Assembly: GCA_900112915.1 (NCBI GenBank) | Contig: FONK01000007.1 | Span: 1 to 64,000, forward strand | Source of the DNA: Peptostreptococcaceae bacterium pGA-8 | Lineage (GTDB): Bacteria; Bacillota; Clostridia; Peptostreptococcales; Anaerovoracaceae | DNA: 64,000 nucleotides | Direction of reading: 5' to 3' | Shown: positions 49,829 to 58,078 of the stretch, in pieces | How positions within the stretch are numbered: the first letter of the stretch is position 1 | Layout: each line of letters opens with the position of its first letter | The notes under the pieces: generated by a model | What the model saw: only the letters and a program-made list of their open reading frames with translations | What the model was told of the DNA's origin: nothing | The model's database searches: none | Made by a program: the position numbers and the translations under genes

Positions 49829-50306
49829 AAGCATAGGTATCAGACATAAGGGTAAATCATTGATGACGGATATTGCTTTGCTTAAGAGCATCATCATATG
49901 CAATAGGGAGTCACCATTATCTACAGAAAAAATTTTGGAAGAAATGGCAATATATAGCAATGGCTTATCAAAAACATATTTAAAGGTTGTATCAGAATAT
50001 AGAAAAAATAAAGGTAAAAGGGCATTTGACGCAGTTACTGACAGGTATCAGGGTCATATTTGGGAGTCATATAAACGAATTCTTGTAAGGTTAGAGGACT
50101 TTGATCCAATTGAACTAACCGATCAGATATCTGCTCTGCAGGAGCTCGTGCTACAAAATCAAATTTCCAAAAGTATGGTAGATGTGGAGAAGAAAGCCAA
50201 TCTTTTGACGATAATAGCAACAGCCTCTGTATTTGCGGTAATTTTAAATTTTGCTGTAGTTGTTGTCTTTATGGACACTATGGCTATGCTAGGAAAGGTA
50301 TTTTAA
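49821..50306 (+). CDS. TadC-like truncated platform protein
   Basis: A 161-residue protein, about half the size of typical TadC. A soluble helical region (residues 1-125, with a short F-domain-like stretch E-L-T-D-Q-I-S-A-L-Q-E-L-V-L-Q-N) precedes one or two hydrophobic segments at about 130-158. Its place right after the tadB-like gene and the small-protein genes downstream suggest it is the second platform subunit in reduced form. Confidence 0.6.
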   Translation: MFKSIGIRHKGKSLMTDIALLKSIIICNRESPLSTEKILEEMAIYSNGLSKTYLKVVSEYRKNKGKRAFDAVTDRYQGHIWESYKRILVRLEDFDPIELTDQISALQELVLQNQISKSMVDVEKKANLLTIIATASVFAVILNFAVVVVFMDTMAMLGKVF

Positions 50307-50310
50307 TAGA

Positions 50311-50472
50311 ATGAAGAATTTAATTATTATTGTAGGAACTATTTTATTAGGTGTAATAATTGTAAACACAATGGTTTTGGGAGAGGGAGACAATTCTCTT
50401 CAGGGAGCAGCTAAAAATGTGATAGAAAAAGGCGTAAGTGAAATAAATTCCCTTAAAATAGGGGGGAAATGA
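50311..50472 (+). CDS. Micro-pilin-like single-helix protein 1
   Basis: A 53-residue protein. It starts MKNLIIIVGTILLGVIIV, one hydrophobic helix of about 20 residues, followed by G-E-G-D-N-S-L-Q and a short amphipathic tail. It resembles the next protein over its length, so the two are paralogues. Flp pilins are of this size, but the usual G/xxxxEY processing site is not evident. Position after the Tad platform genes makes a structural subunit likely. It overlaps the next start. Confidence 0.65.
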   Translation: MKNLIIIVGTILLGVIIVNTMVLGEGDNSLQGAAKNVIEKGVSEINSLKIGGK

Positions 50473-50615
50473 TGAAGGATTTAATTGTTATAGTAGGCAC
50501 TATGCTCCTTGGATGTGCAATTTTTGCATATATAGCAGGTGAAAATGACAGCATTAAGTCGTCGTGTAGAGATTTGTATAAACGAGTTATAAATGAGTAT
50601 AGATTGGACAAATGA
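50472..50615 (+). CDS. Micro-pilin-like single-helix protein 2
   Basis: A 47-residue protein (48 if the ATG at 50469 is used). It begins M-K-D-L-I-V-I-V-G-T-M-L-L-G, a single hydrophobic helix, then A-G-E-N-D-S-I-K-S and a basic tail. It is a paralogue of the preceding 53-residue protein, with the same G-E-x-D-S feature after the helix. Ribosome site GGGGGG just before the start. It overlaps the next gene by 4 bp. Confidence 0.62.
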   Translation: MKDLIVIVGTMLLGCAIFAYIAGENDSIKSSCRDLYKRVINEYRLDK

Positions 50616-51007
50616 AAAATTTAATAACAGCAGCTGCATGCTTATTGCTTCTACTTGCCTTTTTAGTGCAGATAATAGAAAATCAAAAAATATATATTAA
50701 AATAACCAATTTAGATGAAGAGGTTAATAATTTCAAGGAAGTAATAAAACAAGACGGATGCATAACAGGGGATAATGAAAAGCGTATGATAGGCGAAATT
50801 AGCAGAATACTTAATTGTAATCCCCAAAAGATAAAAATTAAAGGAGATAAAAAGCCTATGCAAAGAGGAGAGCTTATAAGATATCGGGTTGAAGTGCCTA
50901 TAGAAAATGTGATTGCAAATAGAGAGTTTTGGGGAATCCCTAAGGACTACGATAAGATAAATTATGTTGTAAAGAGGAATACAACAAGTGAGTATATTGG
51001 GATTTAA
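50612..51007 (+). CDS. Pseudopilin-like membrane-anchored protein
   Basis: A 131-residue protein with an N-terminal hydrophobic helix (MKNLITAAACLLLLLAF) and an outward domain of about 105 residues with two Cys (Q-D-G-C-I and L-N-C-N-P) that could form a disulfide. It starts in the ATGA of the preceding gene, so coupling is tight. The layout resembles TadE/TadF-type minor pilins, but no sequence signature confirms it. Confidence 0.55.
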   Translation: MKNLITAAACLLLLLAFLVQIIENQKIYIKITNLDEEVNNFKEVIKQDGCITGDNEKRMIGEISRILNCNPQKIKIKGDKKPMQRGELIRYRVEVPIENVIANREFWGIPKDYDKINYVVKRNTTSEYIGI

Positions 51008-51009
51008 AT

Positions 51010-51378
51010 TTGAAAAATATTATAGTTACTATGGCAATTGTAGTTTTAATGACTACCATTGCCGGATACCAAGGACTTCTAAATAGAAGCTTAAGGCTGG
51101 AAAAACAGTTGAAGTTTGCTGCTGATGAAGGTGGAGCAACGGCTTCACTGTTTATTGACAATAAAGCCTATGGCGAAGGAATTTTGCGATTTGATAAGGA
51201 GGCTGCGACTAAAAAAATATCTCGGATTGTTCAAGAAAATTTGAAAAATTTTGGAATCGACGGGGAAAAAGAGATTGAGTTCTTTGATGAAAATCAAGAA
51301 AGACCTTATGTAAGGGTCACAGTTAAAAGTCAAGGCTATGAAGCTCAGTCGTTATATGAATTAAGAAGTCCATTTTAA
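51010..51378 (+). CDS. TadE/F-like minor pilin candidate
   Basis: A 122-residue protein starting M-K-N-I-I-V-T-M-A-I-V-V-L-M, one hydrophobic helix, then a domain with A-A-D-E-G-G-A-T-A-S and R-P-Y-V-R-V-T-V-K-S, similar in style to TadE/F proteins of the pilus tip. TTG start, 2 bp after the previous stop. It is followed 18 bp later by the surface protein. Family assignment is by position and topology. Confidence 0.55.
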   Translation: MKNIIVTMAIVVLMTTIAGYQGLLNRSLRLEKQLKFAADEGGATASLFIDNKAYGEGILRFDKEAATKKISRIVQENLKNFGIDGEKEIEFFDENQERPYVRVTVKSQGYEAQSLYELRSPF

Positions 51379-51396
51379 TTGAAAGTGAGAAAATAA

Positions 51397-52980
51397 ATGA
51401 AGAATATTAGTATAATACAAAGAACTGTTACATGGATTGTGGTTTTGGCATTGGCAATTACCTTGGTATTTGCCAATAGATTACCCGACGCATATGGAGA
51501 AAGCTTACCGACCATAACCGGAAAATGCACAACTAAGTTGACAAAACATTTTTTATGGGGTAATGCACCGAAATACAACGCAGCTTTTGATGTAACCTTT
51601 CCGAATGGTCAGGTTTATGAAGGATGGTGTATTGACCATAAGGATTACGCCCCCGCAGACGGGACCTATAATTTTGTTGGAACTCTTAATAGTGAAGGTA
51701 CCTACGATGTAATAGTAAATTCTAATTACCCTGTAAATGGTAAAAATAGTGTTCACTATATGGATCAAAAAGTTTGGGGCGCCTCCGGAGCAGGCAATAA
51801 TACTCAGCGAATCGGGCAGCTAAAATACAGTCCTAAGGGCGTCATATCCTTACTGAAAAAATCAAAAGTTGAAAGGAATGAAAAAGGGGAAGCATTTAAT
51901 TTATCAGGTGCAGAATATGGTGTATATCATGATAAGAATATGACAAAACTCGCCGGAATATTAGTATCGGGTGAAAATGGTGAGAGTAATAAGCTGGAAT
52001 TACCGGTAGGCGTATACTATATCAAAGAGGAGAAGGCACCTGAAGGTTTTCAAATAAATACTGAAATCTATGAAGTTACATTGGAAGAAGGGAAACCGAT
52101 AGTTGTAACTGCATATGATGAGCCGAATGCGCATATTGAAACCGTGGCATTTTTTCATACGGGACTTAAAGAAGGTGTGAGAGAAAAGAAGTCAATAATT
52201 CATGATAAAGTAAACTATGAAAATCTTGTTCCCGGTGATGAATATGTTATTAAAGGGAAGCTTTTAAACAGGGATAACGCTAAAGAAGTTGTAGCAGAGG
52301 CAGAGAAAAAATTCACACCGACTGTTTCTAATGGAACGGAGCTTATAGAATTTAAAACAAACGGTTGTGAGTATAAAGGCAGCAGACTTGTAGCCGTTGA
52401 AGAATTGTATAAAAATGATAAAATCGTAGGAAGCCATATGGATTTGGAATGTGATGAACAGACGGTTGTTTTTCCAAGCCTAAGAACAATGGCTACTGAT
52501 TACAAGGATAAGGATAAGACCTTAAAGGACGAGGACAATGTTACAATAGTTGATAAAGTTCAATATGAGAATTTAATTCCCGGAAATGAATATGAGATAA
52601 AAGGGATTATCATGGATAAAGGTACAGGTAAGCCACTGTTAATTAAGGGTAAAGAAATTAAAGCGGAAAAAAGGTTTAAAGCGACCAAGGCGGATGGCTT
52701 TGAGGAACTGAAATTTACATTTGATGCAAGAAGTTTAGGCGGCAGAGATGTGGTAGTCTTTGAAAGAATTTATAGAGAGGGAATAGAAATTGCCGCACAT
52801 GCTGACATAAATGATAAGGATCAGAGTCTTACAATAGAAAAGACCTCTGTTAAGAGTCCTAAAACCGGTGACCGTATAAACATCAATCCGTTATTTCCAA
52901 TTGCTATTATAGCAGCAGCTTTTTGTTTAACCAGATTTAAAAAGGATAAAAGGGATAATTTGCCGGGAAAACAAAGCTAG
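51397..52980 (+). CDS. VaFE-repeat sortase-anchored surface protein
   Basis: A 527-residue secreted protein. It has an N-terminal signal helix (about 12-28), an N-terminal domain with G-W-C-I-D-H (a pattern seen at the start of thioester-type and VaFE proteins), a SpaA/Cna-B-like prealbumin domain at about 145-245, and two VaFE-type repeats at about 248-365 and 366-490 (K-V-N-Y-E-N-L-V-P-G-D-E-Y and K-V-Q-Y-E-N-L-I-P-G-N-E-Y). A sorting signal S-P-K-T-G-D near 488, a hydrophobic helix and a basic tail follow; Leu is replaced by Ser. Position at the end of the Tad-like locus suggests it cooperates with that apparatus. Confidence 0.82.
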   Translation: MKNISIIQRTVTWIVVLALAITLVFANRLPDAYGESLPTITGKCTTKLTKHFLWGNAPKYNAAFDVTFPNGQVYEGWCIDHKDYAPADGTYNFVGTLNSEGTYDVIVNSNYPVNGKNSVHYMDQKVWGASGAGNNTQRIGQLKYSPKGVISLLKKSKVERNEKGEAFNLSGAEYGVYHDKNMTKLAGILVSGENGESNKLELPVGVYYIKEEKAPEGFQINTEIYEVTLEEGKPIVVTAYDEPNAHIETVAFFHTGLKEGVREKKSIIHDKVNYENLVPGDEYVIKGKLLNRDNAKEVVAEAEKKFTPTVSNGTELIEFKTNGCEYKGSRLVAVEELYKNDKIVGSHMDLECDEQTVVFPSLRTMATDYKDKDKTLKDEDNVTIVDKVQYENLIPGNEYEIKGIIMDKGTGKPLLIKGKEIKAEKRFKATKADGFEELKFTFDARSLGGRDVVVFERIYREGIEIAAHADINDKDQSLTIEKTSVKSPKTGDRININPLFPIAIIAAAFCLTRFKKDKRDNLPGKQS

Positions 52981-53015
52981 GATATAGATTATATACAATA
53001 AAACCATGAAAGTAA

Positions 53016-53044
53016 TTGAAACTCCCTGCTAATTTTGGTAAAAT
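53016..53044 (+). promoter_or_regulatory. Promoter of the pyrH-frr-uppS-cdsA-dxr-rseP-ispG-polC operon
   Basis: TTGAAA (53016-53021) and TAAAAT (53039-53044) with a 17-bp spacer, about 36 bp ahead of the pyrH start. Confidence 0.78.
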
Positions 53045-53080
53045 GATGTAGATATAAAACTAAGTATTGAGGTGATATAA

Positions 53081-53785
53081 ATGGAACCAAAGTACCGACG
53101 AATTTTACTTAAGATTAGTGGGGAAGCTTTAGCCGGAGGCAATCGTTTTGGAATAGATTCTGAAACGGTTGTAAAAATTGCTAAAGAAATAAAAAAGGTA
53201 AAGGATTTGGGTGTTGAGATTGCTATTGTAGTCGGTGGAGGCAACTTCTGGAGAGGAAGAACCGGTAAGGATATGGACAAGGCTACAGCGGACTATATGG
53301 GAATGCTTGCAACAGTTATGAATTCTCTTGCCCTTCAGGATGCTTTTTTGGCTATAGGTGCTAAGGCAAAGGTGCAAACCGCCATTGAAATGCGTGAAAT
53401 TGGCGAACCTTATGCAAGAAGAAAAGCGTTGAGCAATTTGGAGCATAAGGATATTGTAATTTTTGGTGCCGGAACTGGAAATCCATTTTTCACAACAGAC
53501 ACTGCTGCAGCTTTAAGAGCAGCAGAAATTGGTGCAGATGTTATTTTACTGGCTAAGAATGTAGATGCAGTATATTCAGATGACCCTGTAACAAATCCTG
53601 ATGCGGTAAAGTATGACAGATTGACTCATAAGGAAATTCTGGATAAGGATTTAAAGGTTATGGATCTGACAGCCGCTACTCTTTGCAAAGATAATAACAT
53701 TGCAATTCATGTTTTTGCCATATCGGAAGAAGGAAATGTTCTGAAGGCTGTATGTGGCGAGAATATTGGAACAATTATCGAATAG
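53081..53785 (+). CDS. pyrH: UMP kinase
   Basis: A 234-residue hexameric bacterial UMP kinase of the amino-acid-kinase fold, making UDP from UMP. Conserved segments are L-K-I-S-G-E-A-L near 10, [10 protein letters not shown] near 49-58, [10 protein letters not shown] near 137 and the C-terminal V-M-D-L-T-A. It heads a conserved translation and isoprenoid operon and is followed 40 bp later by frr. Confidence 0.97.
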   Translation: MEPKYRRILLKISGEALAGGNRFGIDSETVVKIAKEIKKVKDLGVEIAIVVGGGNFWRGRTGKDMDKATADYMGMLATVMNSLALQDAFLAIGAKAKVQTAIEMREIGEPYARRKALSNLEHKDIVIFGAGTGNPFFTTDTAAALRAAEIGADVILLAKNVDAVYSDDPVTNPDAVKYDRLTHKEILDKDLKVMDLTAATLCKDNNIAIHVFAISEEGNVLKAVCGENIGTIIE

Positions 53786-53825
53786 AAAACCGGTTGAAGA
53801 TTAAAAAGATTTTTGGAGGAATATC

Positions 53826-54380
53826 ATGAGCCATTCACACAAGACAATGGAAGAACGTATAGTTAAGACAATAGAGGTATTGAGAGAGGACCTTAATACA
53901 GTAAGAGCAGGAAGAGCTAATCCGGCTTTACTTGATAAGATTGTGGTAGATTACTATGGAAGTCCGACTCCGCTTAGGAATTTATCTAGCATTTCTGTAC
54001 CTGATCCAAGGACACTTATGATTACACCATTTGATCCTAAGTCACTTGGCGATGTTGAAAAAGCAATTAATGTATCTGATATAGGCATTACACCTTCAAA
54101 TGACGGAAAGTGCATAAGACTTGTTATACCTCAGCTTACAGAAGAAAGAAGAAAAGAGCTTACTAAGGGAGCTAAAAAAATGGGTGAGGATGCAAAAATT
54201 GCCATTAGAAACCTAAGAAGAGATGCTAACGAGGCTCTTAAGAAGCAGGAAAAAGATGGTGAAATTTCTGAGGACGATTTAAAGAAGGATTTGGATAAGG
54301 TTCAGAAGACAATTGATAAAGCTGTCAAAGATATTGACGATATAATCGCAGTTAAAGAAAAGGAAATCATGGAAGTATAA
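53826..54380 (+). CDS. frr: Ribosome recycling factor
   Basis: A 184-residue tRNA-mimic protein that splits post-termination ribosomes together with EF-G. Signatures are L-R-T/V-G-R-A-N-P-A-L-L-D near 27, Y-Y-G-S-P-T-P-L near 46, and I-P-Q-L-T-E-E-R-R-K-E-L near 104, and a coiled-coil tail. Ribosome site TTGGAGG. A stable hairpin separates it from uppS. Confidence 0.97.
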   Translation: MSHSHKTMEERIVKTIEVLREDLNTVRAGRANPALLDKIVVDYYGSPTPLRNLSSISVPDPRTLMITPFDPKSLGDVEKAINVSDIGITPSNDGKCIRLVIPQLTEERRKELTKGAKKMGEDAKIAIRNLRRDANEALKKQEKDGEISEDDLKKDLDKVQKTIDKAVKDIDDIIAVKEKEIMEV

Positions 54381-54383
54381 GTT

Positions 54384-54405
54384 TGTGGCTGCATTTGCAG
54401 CCACA
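54384..54405 (+). other. Intercistronic hairpin between frr and uppS
   Basis: A perfect 10-bp inverted repeat, TGTGGCTGCA (54384-54393) and TGCAGCCACA (54396-54405), with a 2-base centre. Only a weak T tract follows (TTGTATTTG), so partial termination or mRNA stabilisation is likely. Confidence 0.65.
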
Positions 54406-54422
54406 TTGTATTTGAGGAGAAA

Positions 54423-55145
54423 ATGATAAATTCTAATTATGTTCCAAGTCATGTAGCCATTATTATGGATGGGAACGGCAGATGGGCGGAGAAGCGGTTT
54501 TTGCCGAGGGCGGCAGGTCATAATGCCGGAATGAAGGCTATGAAGGAAATCGTCAAAGCAGCATCAACTTTAGGCGTCAAACACTTAACTGTATATGCAT
54601 TTTCAACTGAAAACTGGAAAAGAAGTCAAGAGGAAGTAGGCGCTATTTTTAAGCTTTTAATTAAATATGTGAAGAGCGAATTGATGGAGCTTAACCAGAA
54701 TAATGTTAAAGTTAAGGTTCTTGGAGATTATTCTGCAATACCGGAGGCTGCAAAGGAATCCTTGGAGCAGCTTCTGGAATCTACTAAAAATAATACAGGT
54801 TTACAGTTTAATATAGCTTTGAATTATGGAAGCAGGATGGAAATTGTAAGAGCTGCTAATGCCATAAACGAGGCCATTTCTAAAGGCATTATTTGTGGTC
54901 CAATTACAGAAGATATGCTATCAAGCTATCTATATACAGGCGTTGAAAATGGTTCAATTCCTGACCCGGAATTGATTATAAGGACCAGTGGAGAGCAAAG
55001 ACTGTCTAATTTCTTGTTATGGCAATGTGCATATACAGAGTTTTTCTTTACTGATACCTTGTGGCCAGATTTCGACAAAGATGAATTTGAACGGATATTG
55101 GAGAGTTTCCGGAATAGAGACAGAAGATTTGGAGGAAGAAAATAG
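54423..55145 (+). CDS. uppS: Undecaprenyl pyrophosphate synthase
   Basis: A 240-residue cis-prenyltransferase making the C55 lipid carrier for peptidoglycan. The catalytic Asp lies in A-I-I-M-D-G-N-G-R-W-A near 13-23; the pyrophosphate/Mg motifs R-T-S-G-E-Q-R-L-S-N-F near 190 and E-F-F-F-T near 214 are intact. It is followed 3 bp later by cdsA. Confidence 0.96.
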   Translation: MINSNYVPSHVAIIMDGNGRWAEKRFLPRAAGHNAGMKAMKEIVKAASTLGVKHLTVYAFSTENWKRSQEEVGAIFKLLIKYVKSELMELNQNNVKVKVLGDYSAIPEAAKESLEQLLESTKNNTGLQFNIALNYGSRMEIVRAANAINEAISKGIICGPITEDMLSSYLYTGVENGSIPDPELIIRTSGEQRLSNFLLWQCAYTEFFFTDTLWPDFDKDEFERILESFRNRDRRFGGRK

Positions 55146-55148
55146 CTT

Positions 55149-55934
55149 ATGAAAACTAGAGTAATATCCGGATTGGTAATGCTGCCGCTACTTGCTGTTG
55201 TTTATTTTGGGGGATGGCCTCTTTTTGTAGCTGTTGCCTTGGTCATGATATTAGGCATTAAGGAATTTCTGCAAGGATTTAAATCAATGGGGATAAATTC
55301 TTCGCCCGTTGTACCTTATATATCTATTGCAGCTCTATTAATCATTGGTGCATTAAATTATGATGTGGATTATAGACTTATATCACTTTGGATGGTAGGC
55401 TCGATAATTGCTTCAATGCTTTATATGTTCAATATACAAGAACGAAAACCGGAGGATTCTATGGCAACCATATTGGGAATCATATATGTAGGATTCTTCT
55501 CGTTTCATGTAGTTTTAGTAGATAGAACGGAATACGATATATTAACTTGGATGATCTTTATTACAGCCTTTGGCTCAGATGTTATGGCATATTTCACAGG
55601 CTATTTTCTAGGGAAGCACAAATTAGCCCCGGTACTCAGCCCAAAGAAAACCATAGAAGGCGCAGTGGGAGGTGTAATAGGAAGTATGGCCTTATCAGCG
55701 TTGTTTTCTTACTTCTTTGCACCTGCAATTATGATTCATTGCATTATAATGGGATTCTTTTGCAGTATTTTATCCATGTGTGGGGACCTTACAGCTTCTG
55801 CATTTAAGCGAAAAATGGGTATAAAGGACTATGGAAACCTTATACCCGGACATGGTGGAATAATGGATAGATTTGACAGCGTTTTGTTTACAGCTCCGGC
55901 AATTTTCTATTATATTATTTTCTTCATACAATAA
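55149..55934 (+). CDS. cdsA: Phosphatidate cytidylyltransferase
   Basis: A 261-residue membrane enzyme forming CDP-diacylglycerol. It has about seven hydrophobic helices and the CDS signature at the C-terminus: L-S-P-K-K-T-I-E-G near 168 and C-G-D-L-T-A-S-A-F-K-R near 214, then P-G-H-G-G-I-M-D-R-F-D near 236. It sits between uppS and dxr, the usual order in Bacillota. Confidence 0.96.
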   Translation: MKTRVISGLVMLPLLAVVYFGGWPLFVAVALVMILGIKEFLQGFKSMGINSSPVVPYISIAALLIIGALNYDVDYRLISLWMVGSIIASMLYMFNIQERKPEDSMATILGIIYVGFFSFHVVLVDRTEYDILTWMIFITAFGSDVMAYFTGYFLGKHKLAPVLSPKKTIEGAVGGVIGSMALSALFSYFFAPAIMIHCIIMGFFCSILSMCGDLTASAFKRKMGIKDYGNLIPGHGGIMDRFDSVLFTAPAIFYYIIFFIQ

Positions 55935-55943
55935 AGGAGTATT

Positions 55944-57086
55944 ATGAAAAAAATTGCAATTCTCGGAAGTACCGGTTCAATAGGCACTCAGGCTTTAGAT
56001 GTTGCCAGACTCAATAAGGATTCTTTTTCCGTAACAGCTCTTGCCTGTGGTGACAATATATCCTTGCTTAAAGAGCAGATAAAAGAATTTAATCCATCTA
56101 TGGTTTCTGTAAAAACAGAGGAGCATGCTCTTGAAATTGGCAAATTATTCCCCGGGTTAGATGTGCATTGGGGGAAAGAAGGACTTGAGCATGTTGCAGA
56201 GTTTTCTGATGCGACTTTTTTGCTGAATGCAGTTATGGGAATGAGAGGAATGGTTCCTACATACAAAGCAATTAAAGCCCATAAGACCATTGCCCTTGCA
56301 AATAAAGAAACTCTGGTGGCAGGCGGGGAGCTTATAATGGAGGCCCTGAAAAATGAAGGTGTTACTATGCTTCCGGTAGACAGTGAGCATAGTGCAATTT
56401 TTCAGAGCTTACAGGGGGCCCACAATCCGGTTAAGCGAATTTTGTTGACTGCATCCGGCGGACCTTTCAGGGGATATAGTCTTGCACAGTTGAAAGAAGT
56501 AACCCTTGAACAGGCTCTTAAGCATCCTAACTGGTCTATGGGAAGAAAAATTACAATTGATTCAGCAACTATGATGAACAAGGGTCTTGAAATTATAGAG
56601 GCTAAATGGCTCTTTGATGTCGATGCCGAAAATATTGAAGTCCATGTGCATCCTCAGAGTATAGTTCATTCTGCAGTGGAATTTTTTGATAATTCTGTTA
56701 TTGCACAGATGGGAACTCCGGATATGAAGATTCCTATCTCCTATGCAATGACATATCCGAAAAGGAAGCCTTGTGGAAGCGGCAGCTTGGATTTGTTCAG
56801 CTTTGAGAAAGGTCTCACATTTGAGCCGGTAGATCGCAAGGTGTTTAAATGTGTAGACTTAGCATATGAAGCTATTAGAATGGGAAAGAGCTATCCGGCA
56901 GCTCTAAATGGTGCCAACGAAGTATTGGTTGATATGTTTCTAAGGAAAGAAATAAGCTTTATAGATATACAAAATACACTTATGAAAGTCTTGGATGAAC
57001 ATAAGCCTTGTACTATTAAATACATTGAAGATGTCGAAGCTGCAGATGAAGAGATTAGAAGAAGAATTAAAGAGGATACATTATGA
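55944..57086 (+). CDS. dxr: 1-deoxy-D-xylulose 5-phosphate reductoisomerase
   Basis: A 380-residue NADPH-dependent enzyme of the MEP isoprenoid pathway (also called ispC). The nucleotide motif G-S-T-G-S-I-G is at 8-14; metal and substrate residues lie in V-D-S-E-H-S-A-I-F-Q near 146-155, S-G-G-P-F near 175 and M-N-K-G-L-E near 210. It overlaps rseP by 4 bp (ATGA), implying coupled translation. Confidence 0.97.
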   Translation: MKKIAILGSTGSIGTQALDVARLNKDSFSVTALACGDNISLLKEQIKEFNPSMVSVKTEEHALEIGKLFPGLDVHWGKEGLEHVAEFSDATFLLNAVMGMRGMVPTYKAIKAHKTIALANKETLVAGGELIMEALKNEGVTMLPVDSEHSAIFQSLQGAHNPVKRILLTASGGPFRGYSLAQLKEVTLEQALKHPNWSMGRKITIDSATMMNKGLEIIEAKWLFDVDAENIEVHVHPQSIVHSAVEFFDNSVIAQMGTPDMKIPISYAMTYPKRKPCGSGSLDLFSFEKGLTFEPVDRKVFKCVDLAYEAIRMGKSYPAALNGANEVLVDMFLRKEISFIDIQNTLMKVLDEHKPCTIKYIEDVEAADEEIRRRIKEDTL

Positions 57087-58078
57087 CAGCAATTTATGCA
57101 ATACTACTATTTTTATTAATGATAACACCTCACGAATTAGGTCATCTTTTAGTGGCTAAGGCAGTAGGTGTACAGGTAAATGAGTTTGCCATCGGGATGG
57201 GACCGGCTATTTTCAAAAGACAGAAGGGGGAAACCTTATATTCGCTCAGGGCTTTTCCTCTAGGTGGATACTGCGCCATGGAAGGGGAAAATGAAGAAAG
57301 TGATAATGAAAGAGCTTTCAACAATAGACCTGCCTGGGCGAAGATTTTGGTTCTGGTGGCAGGGGCAGCTATGAATGTCCTTACTGCTTTAATAATAATG
57401 ATTTGTATCTCATTGGCTGTCGGGACAGCTACCAATACAGTTGGAGAGGTTACTAAAGGTGGTCCCGCTGAGCTTCAGGGGATTGTCGCAGGTGATAAAA
57501 TTGTCGCAATAAACGGACAGGCTACAGACGAATGGCAGGAAGTCATAAACGGCATCAGAGATTCGAAGGATATTGTTGAACTGACTGTAGATAGAAATGG
57601 TGAAATAATCAATTATTCCCTTACACCAACTGTTGGTAGTGATAAGGTACCGGTAATAGGCATAAAAAGCAAAATAGTTAAGGACCCGATAAAGTCTATT
57701 TCAAACGGGGCTAAAGGCACTTGGCAGATGGGCAAATTAATGTTCTCATCATTAAAGCAGTTGATAAGTGGCAGTGCTTCAATTAAAGATGTTGCAGGTC
57801 CTGTCGGTATGGTGTCACTGGTTGGACAGACAGGCAAGCTGGGATTTACCTATGTTGCAAATTTAATAGCGCTAATAAGCCTAAACTTGGCGATTTTAAA
57901 TCTTTTGCCACTACCGGCTCTCGATGGTGGAAGGATAATTTTTGTTATCATTAGAAAAATTACAGGCAAAATGATATCTGACAGAACAGAAGGAATAGTG
58001 CATATGATAGGCATGGCTCTTCTTCTGGGTCTCCTCCTTATGGTGACGGTTAATGATGTAGGAAGGTTATTCCAATGA
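57083..58078 (+). CDS. rseP: Site-2 intramembrane metalloprotease RseP/RasP
   Basis: A 331-residue S2P-family protease that cuts anti-sigma factors and signal peptides inside the membrane. The zinc motif H-E-L-G-H is at 18-22 in the first helix and the second metal motif L-P-L-P-A-L-D-G-G near 277-285. One PDZ domain lies at about 120-200 (G-G-P-A-E-L-Q-G-I-V-A-G-D). Its overlaps with both dxr and ispG are 4 bp. Any cognate anti-sigma factor is outside this window. Confidence 0.95.
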   Translation: MTAIYAILLFLLMITPHELGHLLVAKAVGVQVNEFAIGMGPAIFKRQKGETLYSLRAFPLGGYCAMEGENEESDNERAFNNRPAWAKILVLVAGAAMNVLTALIIMICISLAVGTATNTVGEVTKGGPAELQGIVAGDKIVAINGQATDEWQEVINGIRDSKDIVELTVDRNGEIINYSLTPTVGSDKVPVIGIKSKIVKDPIKSISNGAKGTWQMGKLMFSSLKQLISGSASIKDVAGPVGMVSLVGQTGKLGFTYVANLIALISLNLAILNLLPLPALDGGRIIFVIIRKITGKMISDRTEGIVHMIGMALLLGLLLMVTVNDVGRLFQ

